This document shows positions 9,059 to 14,203 of a DNA stretch of 20,026 nt, piece after piece. Under the pieces are notes generated by a model. That model was not told the origin of the DNA and did not search any database. It was given only the letters and a program-made list of their open reading frames with translations. This DNA comes from Bacteroidales bacterium UBA5621. Its GTDB lineage: Bacteria; Bacteroidota; Bacteroidia; Bacteroidales; VadinHA17. The position numbers were made by a program, and so were the translations under genes. Numbering within the stretch: position 1 is the stretch's first letter; every line of letters begins with the position of its first letter. The stretch covers positions 1 through 20,026 of the forward strand of contig DIKJ01000027.1 of assembly GCA_002424525.1 (NCBI GenBank), written 5' to 3'.

Positions 9059-9526
9059 ATGAAAAGGACAATTGTTTTAACAGCGATGGCACTTTTAATA
9101 AGTGCAGCTGTAGCGGCTCAAAGTACAAATCAGGCAGGAAATCAAGCCGGAAATGAAGCACGAATAAATGCTCAAACTCAGGCACAGGTGCATGCTGAGG
9201 AAGGTATGGCAATCCAGGAGCAGGCCCGTAGCATGGATCGTATGTCGAGGCAGGAGCGTAAACAGGCAAGGGCAGAATTAAGGAATGAAGCAGCCCTTCA
9301 TGGTCAGACAGTAAGTGAAGTTGCAAGGACCACAGAATCGGGTCGCGGTAAGGGAGAGGCTGTGAGTCAGCAGGCCAGGGTCAAGGGTGAGACACAACAG
9401 GTTAGGGTCCGTCAGGAGACCAGGGCTCTGAACGGTGCTGCTCAGAGAAACCAGGGTGTTTCCGCAAGTCAGATGCAACGCGGCAACATGAATATGACAA
9501 AAAGACCAGGTTCAGGCAGAAAGTAG
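9059..9526 (+). CDS. Small secreted Gln/Ala/Arg-rich protein
   Basis: No family recognised. 155 residues from the ATG at 9059. MKRTIVLTAMALLISAAVAAQ is a textbook signal peptide, cleaved after AAQ. An in-frame ATG at 9050 adds three residues, and a TTG at 9020 adds a polar leader that would weaken the signal. The mature part is built from Gln, Ala, Arg, Glu and Asn (NQAGNQAGNEARINAQTQAQ; RMSRQERKQARAELRNEA) with heptad-like helical character. The basic C-terminus ends MTKRPGSGRK. Its layout parallels the 5673-6050 protein on the other side of the barrel, regulator and kinase genes. It may bind an envelope partner or respond to stress, but nothing in the sequence shows this. A strong terminator follows. 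Confidence 0.75.
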   Translation: MKRTIVLTAMALLISAAVAAQSTNQAGNQAGNEARINAQTQAQVHAEEGMAIQEQARSMDRMSRQERKQARAELRNEAALHGQTVSEVARTTESGRGKGEAVSQQARVKGETQQVRVRQETRALNGAAQRNQGVSASQMQRGNMNMTKRPGSGRK

Positions 9527-9549
9527 AGTTAAGGTTAGTTAATGGGTAA

Positions 9550-9580
9550 AAAGGGTGTCTTAAATGGGCACCCTTTTTTT
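9550..9580 (+). terminator. Intrinsic terminator after the Gln/Ala-rich secreted protein
   Basis: AAGGGTG pairs with CACCCTT across a loop of about 10 nt, and the 3' arm runs into a T tract of seven or more. It lies about 25 nt after the stop codon. Confidence 0.85.
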
Positions 9581-9614
9581 GGGTAATCCCTAACCCAACA
9601 ATAACAGTTTGTAA

Positions 9615-9643
9615 TTGTTTTATAACATTTTTTGTTAATTTTG
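9615..9643 (+). promoter_or_regulatory. Bacteroidota promoter of the tRNA-Cys locus
   Basis: TTG at 9615-9617 and TAATTTTG at 9636-9643 match the -33/-7 consensus (TTG, TAnnTTTG) with 18 nt between them. The expected start site is at about 9650, exactly one base before the first tRNA-like sequence, so transcripts would begin at or next to the tRNA 5' end. No comparable promoter is seen before the second, intact tRNA. Confidence 0.65.
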
Positions 9644-9650
9644 CACTCGT

Positions 9651-9776
9651 GGTCGGTTTACCGAGTGGCTAGGTAGCGGTTTGCAAAACCGTTTACGGCG
9701 GTTCGAACCGACTGAACGAAGTGAAGGAGCTCGTGAGGCGAACGAAGTGAGCCGAACAATCCGCCACCGGGTTATT
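9651..9776 (+). pseudogene. tRNA-Cys copy interrupted by a 52-nt insertion in the T-loop
   Basis: Bases 9651-9707 match the first 57 nt of the intact tRNA-Cys at 9812 with one difference, a T instead of C at the base before U33. The GCA anticodon and D arm are kept. After TTCGAA of the T-loop comes a 52-nt insert (9708-9759), and then TCCGCCACCG resumes the 3' half. The acceptor end is degraded: ACCGGGT instead of ACCGACC, so only about four or five acceptor pairs form. As it stands it is a tRNA remnant unless the insert is removed from the transcript. It has the best promoter of the locus. Confidence 0.75.
9708..9759 (+). repeat. 52-nt insert with 11-bp internal direct repeats
   Basis: The insert contains GAACGAAGTGA twice (9714-9724 and 9740-9750), 26 bp apart start to start. 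The second copy forms the loop of a small GGC...GCC hairpin. The left junction makes the palindrome GGTTCGAACC (9700-9709). It has no coding capacity and no recognised intron fold. Confidence 0.7.
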
Positions 9777-9811
9777 GTTTTGAAAGTTTTTTGAAGTATT
9801 ATTTAACTTAT

Positions 9812-9882
9812 GGTCGGTTTACCGAGTGGCTAGGTAGCGGTCTGCAAAACCGTTTACGGCGGTTCGAATCCGCCACCGACCT
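9812..9882 (+). tRNA. tRNA-Cys (anticodon GCA)
   Basis: 71 nt with a complete cloverleaf by eye. Acceptor GGTCGGT/ACCGACC has 7 pairs; D stem ACC/GGT; anticodon stem GCGGT/ACCGT with loop CTGCAAA giving anticodon GCA; T stem GGCGG/CCGCC with loop TTCGAAT. Discriminator base is U, as expected for tRNA-Cys. CCA is not encoded. A tandem broken copy lies 161 bp upstream. No promoter of its own is obvious, so it may be made by processing a longer transcript from the 9615-9643 promoter. Confidence 0.95.
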
Positions 9883-9944
9883 CAACAAAAACCCCCGGAC
9901 ACAAAGTGACCGGGGATTTTTATTTCCGGCCGACGCCAGCTTGC
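9869..9944 (+). repeat. 76-bp dispersed repeat, copy 1 (tRNA-Cys 3' end plus flank)
   Basis: It starts in the T-loop/T-stem of the intact tRNA-Cys at TCCGCC and ends at GCCAGCTTGC. It matches 14375-14450 at 75 of 76 positions, the difference being A at 9916 versus T. It covers the tRNA 3' end, the terminator hairpin and half of the next inverted repeat. Confidence 0.9.
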
Positions 9945-10005
9945 TGAGCGGAGGACAGGAAATAAAAAGACCAAAGCTGCTGAAAGCAGCCTGGGGTTTT
10001 TGTTG
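9883..10005. repeat. 123-nt element with nested inverted repeats (four-way-junction potential)
   Basis: Outer arms CAACAAAAACCCC (9883-9895) and GGGGTTTTTGTTG (9993-10005) are perfect complements of 13 bp, extended by GACC (9878-9881) and GGTC (10009-10012). Three hairpins lie inside: CCCCGG/CCGGGG (9893-9898, 9910-9915), TTTTTATTTCC/GGAAATAAAAA (9917-9927, 9958-9968), and GCTGCT/AGCAGC (9976-9981, 9985-9990, GAA loop). Together they give a closed stem with three arms, like a cloverleaf. A copy truncated on its right side lies at 14389-14450. No coding content is credible. Confidence 0.75.
9893..9921 (+). terminator. Terminator of the tRNA-Cys transcript
   Basis: CCCCGG (9893-9898) pairs with CCGGGG (9910-9915) across an 11-nt loop, followed by ATTTTT. 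It starts 10 nt after the tRNA end. The same hairpin is also an arm of the larger four-way-junction element, and its left arm competes with that element's outer stem. A copy lies at 14399-14427. Confidence 0.75.
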
Positions 10006-10036
10006 AATGGTCCCCCCAAACCGGATCACCGAAGGT

Positions 10037-10055
10037 AATCCGCCACCGACCTCAA
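10037..10055 (+). repeat. 19-bp direct repeat of the tRNA-Cys 3' end
   Basis: An exact copy of 9867-9885 (T-loop end, 3' T stem, acceptor strand and four following bases). It lies 170 bp downstream, just past the structured element, as would be left by insertion or recombination at a tRNA 3' end. Confidence 0.85.
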
Positions 10056-10059
10056 TTTA

Positions 10060-10103
10060 ATAGCTCATCGTATTGATAATCAGTATGGATGAGCTTATTT
10101 TTT
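10060..10103 (+). terminator. Probable intrinsic terminator
   Basis: AGCTCATC (10062-10069) pairs with GATGAGCT (10088-10095), followed by TATTTTTT. It would stop any transcript leaving the tRNA locus rightwards. Confidence 0.6.
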
Positions 10104-10581
10104 CACGGCTACCGTACGGCAAATATCAAAAATAATATAAAAGTTCATTTAAAACAGCAACCCGGGGAGTCCTGTTAACAGCACTTTGTCAATAGCACAA
10201 AGAAAGTCTAATTCCTTCCACCCTTTATTGGAATTACAACTATTCTGCAGAAATTGTATATGGCAGATATTGAGTACAATAGTGTATTTATTGCGATAAT
10301 CAATCAAATTGATTCCGATAATATAATGCCCAAAATGTAATTATACATAATGACTTAATATACAATATGTTACATTCTCACAGATTGAGATGAATTATCA
10401 CATCCTTAAAACGTATCTATGTCCATGAAATACAGCACTATACGTACATTTTAACTATTCATGAGTGAGTCAGAATTACTTGCCCTGAGACATTGTCCTT
10501 GTGAAAATAAATATTCGATCCTCAGCGAGTTGAGGCTGAAATAGAATTATTAAAACGCCCGCTTGAGTTCAGATAATAACT
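10104..10581. other. Non-coding AT-rich stretch, no gene recognised
   Basis: About 480 bp without a convincing gene. Small inverted repeats are visible (AATTCC/GGAATT around 10211-10235; CTTTGT/ACAAAG around 10187-10205). A 27-codon ORF at 10461-10544 (MSESELLALRHCPCENKYS...) and an overlapping stretch in another frame ending at 10576 (EAEIELLKRPLEFR) could be remains of a frameshifted gene, but are too short to name. Confidence 0.5.
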
Positions 10582-11019
10582 CTATAGACTAATACTATAC
10601 TTCTGAAACCAATCATAAAGACACCTTTCATAACTGCCATTGATCTCGTTCATCACTGACAACCCAAGAGGAGTTAATCTGTACCGCTTGTAGCTATTGA
10701 TAATCTCAGCTACCTGGATCATATCCTTTCCAAGAAGCGAGCCCAAGTAATACTTGATCTTAACAAGGTTTTAATAGCCGATGAACTTAAGACATGCATC
10801 CTGACTCATGCAGGTATTGACATGCCTACAGTACAGGTACATACCGTTCAGGAAGATAATCTCATTGATTGATAACTTGTATTTCCGTCTGACAGGTTTC
10901 AAGCCCCGGAAGAGATTGTGCAGGATATAATGTATTGTTGTGGTTGGAATATTATATTGCTCAAGGATGCCTGAGGTCTGAGTGGTGGTGTCGATACTTA
11001 TATCGTTCTGTTTGTTCAT
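10582..11019 (-). pseudogene. Winged-helix-like small protein with an in-frame TAA
   Basis: The frame from the ATG at 11019 codes for 82 residues, reaches TAA at 10771-10773, then stays open for 62 more codons to a TAG at 10582. Both halves look like one protein: the first ends SQDACLKFIGY, and the second continues NLVKIKYYLGSLLGKDMIQV, then SYKRYRLTPLGLSVMNEI. The second half resembles the wing and final helices of a MarR-type winged-helix DNA-binding domain, where LTPLG is common. The simplest reading is a nonsense mutation in a 145-residue regulator; recoding or sequencing error cannot be excluded. The family is uncertain. A TAACTTTG promoter element lies just before the start. Confidence 0.6.
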
Positions 11020-11024
11020 GAATA

Positions 11025-11032
11025 CAAAGTTA
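11025..11032 (-). promoter_or_regulatory. -7 element before the winged-helix pseudogene
   Basis: On the minus strand TAACTTTG matches TAnnTTTG and ends 5 nt before the ATG, which would give a leaderless or nearly leaderless transcript. The -33 element is weak. Confidence 0.45.
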
Positions 11033-11306
11033 ACACTTCCTGATGACTCGTTAGAAATGCCCCATTTGACCGTCTTTGTAGAATGCTATTTGAGGTGAGT
11101 AAAACTAATTTGGCATGCTTTTTTTGAAGTCGGGAGAAAAAAGAATTCTTATTTGCAGGGGGTGGGTTGCGATAAAATGGTTTTCCTTTAATAATACCCC
11201 CCCTCTGCTTGTATGGTCAACCTGAGAAGGTTTGTCTGTTTGTTCAAAGAACTAACCCAAGCAATTGGTTCTTATCTCACTTTTAGTATTCCTCCTTACT
11301 CTGTTG
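11033..11306. other. Intergenic stretch, nothing recognised
   Basis: About 270 bp between two minus-strand gene remnants, with C and G runs (11157-11165, 11204-11210). No gene, strong hairpin or promoter stands out. Confidence 0.5.
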
Positions 11307-11522
11307 TCAGGGGATCTCATACGGTTGCTGAACACCCTGAAGAACGGTGCCGTTGCTGCCGGGGAACATGTGCCAGACCAGCTGGCCGACAGTAAGGCTG
11401 ACTGAACCTCCGCTACCTGTTGCAGTTCCCCCTGTTGCTGGAATGGTTGCCTGAGCTTGTGCAATTGCCGCTCCAAAACAATACAATAAAAAAATGGTGA
11501 GTACTTTTCTTATATTTTTCAT
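11307..11522 (-). pseudogene. N-terminal fragment of a type IX-style secreted protein
   Basis: 71 residues: signal peptide MKNIRKVLTIFLLYCFGAAI ending AQAQ, then ATIPATGGTATGSGGSVSLT, VGQLVWHMFPGSNGTVLQ and GVQQPYEIP, then a TGA stop. This opening and the GVQQPYEI end are familiar from Bacteroidota proteins that continue directly into a C-terminal sorting domain for type IX secretion. Here the frame stops exactly where that domain would begin, and no sorting-domain sequence is seen in any frame downstream. It is therefore read as a truncated remnant. No type IX machinery is encoded in this window. Confidence 0.6.
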
Positions 11523-12015
11523 ATTCTTAACGTTATAGGGCTTGAAATCAGAGAATATTTATTTCCTTCAAGTTACAAAAAACAATAATGCGAGTCAAAT
11601 AAAAATCCGCCCAATAGTATCTTCCCAGACCTGATGAAGACAATCTGAAGATATTAATCTCGAAGAATAGCGATTATGTGCCCATCTGGAACATGTATTG
11701 CATGAAGTGGACCCTGACTATTACTTTTTTCTGTTCTCTGACCTTCCAAGACCATTCCAGGGACACTCAGGGTAAAATACTGGCAGGGCTGCATACAGTC
11801 AAATACCAAGAGCACCAATTTTTTATTTCAGGCAGAAATAAGAATGCTTTTAATAAGACATGGGTAATAGTAGATCTATATGCCTTATTAATTGATTGTC
11901 CCCAATAATTGTCATGGTCAACGCCGCCAGATTTGTTTGTTTTTGCAGTTTTAAAGTGAATCTGTAAAAATAAAAGATGCATCAGGCCGGAGGCTTGCAA
12001 AGTTTGGGAAATTAA
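11523..12015. other. About 490 bp with no convincing gene
   Basis: Several short open frames on both strands lack a start context, composition or homology that I recognise. No RNA gene or repeat is seen. Confidence 0.5.
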
Positions 12016-12046
12016 TTGACTTTGTTCTATGCAATGAGTAAATTTG
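12016..12046 (+). promoter_or_regulatory. Putative promoter of the small secreted protein pair
   Basis: TTG at 12016-12018 and TAAATTTG at 12039-12046 with 20 nt between them fit the Bacteroidota -33/-7 consensus. The ATG at 12060 follows 13 nt later. Confidence 0.55.
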
Positions 12047-12059
12047 ATGAAAACTTGAA

Positions 12060-12434
12060 ATGATGCGAAGGGCATTATTCTTAATTTTAATAGCACTATT
12101 CTTTTCATTTAATACTCATGCCAGGTACACTAAAACCAGTAAGCTTAAATATAAAACTGATTATAGTTGGTCTGATTATTATACTGTTGATGTTATATTT
12201 ATGTCTGGTAGCGAATTAAACCGTGCTACTAAAACTTTCAAATACGATAGTTTTACAACCTATGCGATTATCTTTTGGAAAAATGATGAAGCTACTATAA
12301 TTAAGATTTCTTCTTTTACAGGCTGTGGTACTGAAGTTAATGAGAGCTGCATCATAAACAAAGTAACAAATTTAGAAGGAGAAGATCAGAACGGGAGAGG
12401 ATGGGAAATATGCACGGGAAAGATATGTTTTTAG
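12060..12434 (+). CDS. Small secreted protein, unknown
   Basis: 124 residues, not recognised. MMRRALFLILIALFFSFNTH then AR is a signal peptide. The mature part (about 100 residues) is rich in Tyr, Ser, Thr and Lys with strand-like alternation (YYTVDVIFMSGSEL; TYAIIFWKNDEATIIKI). Three cysteines (GCGTEVNESC; CTGKICF includes two more, five in all) suggest disulfide bonds in the periplasm or outside the cell. An AT-rich coding sequence with a good promoter supports a real gene. It lies 36 bp upstream of the KTSC-domain gene on the same strand, so the two are probably co-expressed. Confidence 0.68.
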   Translation: MMRRALFLILIALFFSFNTHARYTKTSKLKYKTDYSWSDYYTVDVIFMSGSELNRATKTFKYDSFTTYAIIFWKNDEATIIKISSFTGCGTEVNESCIINKVTNLEGEDQNGRGWEICTGKICF

Positions 12435-12470
12435 AGGCATTCAGGTTTTAATCATAAAAGTTCTCAATAA

Positions 12471-12860
12471 ATGAAACCAATTTTCTATCCTCCTAAAGCT
12501 AATAGGATTTACTGTTTTTTACTATTTTATTTTTGTACATCGTTTGAGCCATCTTTCGGCCAAGACTGTAATAAAATCCCTTCATCTTTCAGAAGTTATG
12601 AACAAGCCGTTCAGATTGTTAAATCGTCAACATTTAAGATTCGTGAGAGTGTAAATACGTCCAAAAGTTCCTGGATAAGAGCTGCTTCGTTTTATAGTTG
12701 TGATTCACAAAAAGGATTTATGATAATAAGAACGGACGATAGAGAATACATACATCAAAATGTCCCAATTGAAGTATGGAGAGGATTTAAAAATGCTAGT
12801 TCTTTTGGAAGTTATTACAGTAATAATATAAGAGGGAAGTATAGGCTTCTTTTATCATAA
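12471..12860 (+). CDS. Secreted KTSC-domain protein
   Basis: 129 residues. An N-terminal hydrophobic stretch (IYCFLLFYFCTSF, then SFGQD) acts as a signal peptide, although the n-region is unusually long (MKPIFYPPKANR). The C-terminal 65 residues match the KTSC domain pattern: SSWIRAASFYSCDSQKGFMI, a beta-strand, then EYIHQNVPIEVWRGF, then NASSFGSYYSNNIRGKY. The region before it (SFRSYEQAVQIVKSSTFKIR) is the segment usually found in front of KTSC in secreted Bacteroidota versions. KTSC domains have no settled biochemical role; nucleic-acid or protein binding has been considered. The gene is AT-rich, in the variable part of the window, downstream of another small secreted protein. Confidence 0.75.
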   Translation: MKPIFYPPKANRIYCFLLFYFCTSFEPSFGQDCNKIPSSFRSYEQAVQIVKSSTFKIRESVNTSKSSWIRAASFYSCDSQKGFMIIRTDDREYIHQNVPIEVWRGFKNASSFGSYYSNNIRGKYRLLLS

Positions 12861-12895
12861 TAACATGATTGCATTGAGAGTATTAGAATGTGTGG

Positions 12896-13051
12896 CTATG
12901 ATTGCCCCTTCTTTGGGGGATCCTCTTTCCTTTGCCGGCTTTCCTCATTGAACTCTCTCATAACCTCCAACGGCGTTTTGTTCTTGATTTTCGACATCAA
13001 TACAAGAAAGGCTTTTGCCGATGGGCTTAATCTTTTTACTTGTTTACTCAT
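12896..13051 (-). CDS. Very small basic protein (51 aa)
   Basis: ATG at 13051 to TAG at 12896, 51 residues: MSKQVKRLSPSAKAFLVLMS, KIKNKTPLEVMREFNEESRQ, RKEDPPKKGQS. It is strongly basic, with one likely amphipathic helix in the middle and a charged, disordered tail. There is no signal peptide, so it should be cytoplasmic. The composition is protein-like and a good ATG is present 21 bp after the stop of the 45-residue ORF, on the same strand. No family recognised. It may be a small nucleic-acid-binding or partner protein, but nothing proves translation. Confidence 0.5.
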   Translation of the reverse strand: MSKQVKRLSPSAKAFLVLMSKIKNKTPLEVMREFNEESRQRKEDPPKKGQS

Positions 13052-13072
13052 TAAATTAGTAATTAATCTCTT

Positions 13073-13210
13073 TTAGAGTAATTGATACTTCGGATCATCC
13101 TTATGTTCTACTGCAAAGTCAATATTTTCAGAAAGCGATTTACTATTAACTGCAAGTTTAAAGACCTCTAGTGGTCCTATGAATTGGCAGTATTTCCTAT
13201 TGAATGGCAT
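13073..13210 (-). CDS. Very small protein overlapping the hydrolase gene (45 aa)
   Basis: ATG at 13210 lies inside the last codons of the hydrolase gene (14-nt overlap in another frame) and the stop is at 13073. Sequence: MPFNRKYCQFIGPLEVFKLA, VNSKSLSENIDFAVEHKDDP, KYQLL. The overlap suggests translational coupling to the hydrolase. The composition looks like a folded small domain rather than random sequence, but the length is too short to be sure. Alternatively it is the end of a once longer hydrolase tail. No family recognised. Confidence 0.42.
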   Translation of the reverse strand: MPFNRKYCQFIGPLEVFKLAVNSKSLSENIDFAVEHKDDPKYQLL

Positions 13211-14054
13211 CTTCAGATTCTTGTTTCTTCAGCATCTCTACAGCTTTCTCCTTTATTTCCTGACCGGCCAGCCCGTATTCTACGAGTGTTACATTCAGGA
13301 AGTTTTCAGCTTTTTCCACCGACTGTGCGCGTTTTAAATGCAGATGTCCGGTATTCGGGTTATTATTCAGGATCGAGGGTTGTCCTTTATACTTCCCGAA
13401 GATAACAAAGCTCATCCTCAAACCGCGTGCATATGCACCCATCCTCGATTTACCGCATATTCCCGTTGCGCTGTCTCCGGGATCCTGTAATTCATCATAA
13501 ATAATCCTGGTTATTTTCCCCTCGTTCCTTAGTTCTCCAAGTTTAGAATAGAGCTTTGATTCCTTTGAGACCATGCTCGCACCCATAACCAGGTTAACAT
13601 CAGGTCTCTCCTTGCCGGTGTTTATGAAATAGTCTACCAGCATGATCCCAACCTGTGCTGCCAGTACAGTCCCGAAACTCGATGAAACAATCGTAACATC
13701 TGTAGTCTCATCATGCAGGGCATCCAGAATACATCTGCAAGCAATCACGGTCTTTTTGTTCCTTTCAGGTTTCCTCATGGGTTTCTGCCCCCTGTTGAGC
13801 GCCCAGACAACATTGCTTATACTCGCTTTGCTGACAGGTTTATCTATGATAGTAAAATCGTTTCCAAACAGATCTTTCATAGAACCACAGTAAGTCCGTG
13901 TAAATGCATTCGGAGAGTGTTTACCGTGGTAGCCTCCACCAGGAATGAAGAAGAAACTATTTACCTTTACGTCCTCCTGTGCTGAAACATTCCAGGTATA
14001 TGGATTTGTTAGGTGAAGGATTATTGAGAAAAATAGCACCTTAAAATTGGGCAT
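13197..14054 (-). CDS. Secreted alpha/beta-hydrolase-like protein
   Basis: 285 residues. Residues 1-26 are a signal peptide (KVLFFSIILHLTNPY to VSAQED). The body fits an alpha/beta hydrolase or lipase: an early strand FFFIPGGGYHG resembling an oxyanion-hole motif, then VTIVSSSFGTVLAAQ, where SSSFG takes the place of the nucleophile elbow G-x-S-x-G with its first Gly replaced by Ser. Candidate acids lie around DELQDPGDS, and NTGHLHLKRA contains a plausible catalytic His near the C-terminus. A secreted esterase or lipase is the best guess; the substrate is unknown and the atypical elbow lowers certainty. It probably leads a group with two very small downstream ORFs. No clear promoter is seen. 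Confidence 0.6.
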   Translation of the reverse strand: MPNFKVLFFSIILHLTNPYTWNVSAQEDVKVNSFFFIPGGGYHGKHSPNAFTRTYCGSMKDLFGNDFTIIDKPVSKASISNVVWALNRGQKPMRKPERNKKTVIACRCILDALHDETTDVTIVSSSFGTVLAAQVGIMLVDYFINTGKERPDVNLVMGASMVSKESKLYSKLGELRNEGKITRIIYDELQDPGDSATGICGKSRMGAYARGLRMSFVIFGKYKGQPSILNNNPNTGHLHLKRAQSVEKAENFLNVTLVEYGLAGQEIKEKAVEMLKKQESEDAIQ

Positions 14055-14203
14055 TATGAAGTTAACTCCTCTGATTGCTTGATGGCTTATTTTAAGAATC
14101 TCAGCATTGCAAAAACAAATGAAAGAATGGTTAGCGTTTTTTCTTGGTCACTTTTATGTCTGCCAGGTAATCAAAGGTAATCCAACTTTATGATAAAATC
14201 AAG

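Noticed and set aside
9808..10029. Minus-strand 73-codon ORF over the tRNA-Cys and structured element (contains KLASAGNKNPRSLCVRGF)
   Set aside because: It is the antisense of the tRNA and hairpins, and the copy at 14308-14493 shares the same words only because the 76-bp repeat is shared. No start context or protein-like domain.
10461..10576. Two overlapping short frames (MSESELLALRHCPCENKYS... and ...EAEIELLKRPLEFR) resembling a frameshifted transposase-like N-terminus
   Set aside because: Too short, and no insertion-sequence ends or catalytic residues are visible; mentioned only in the non-coding entry.
11767..12108. Minus-strand 113-codon ORF
   Set aside because: Overlaps a clear plus-strand promoter and the start of a signal-peptide gene; composition unlike a folded protein and no motif.
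12888..13076. Plus-strand 62-codon ORF
   Set aside because: Antisense to the 51-aa minus-strand ORF, which has a better composition, start and spacing to its neighbours.
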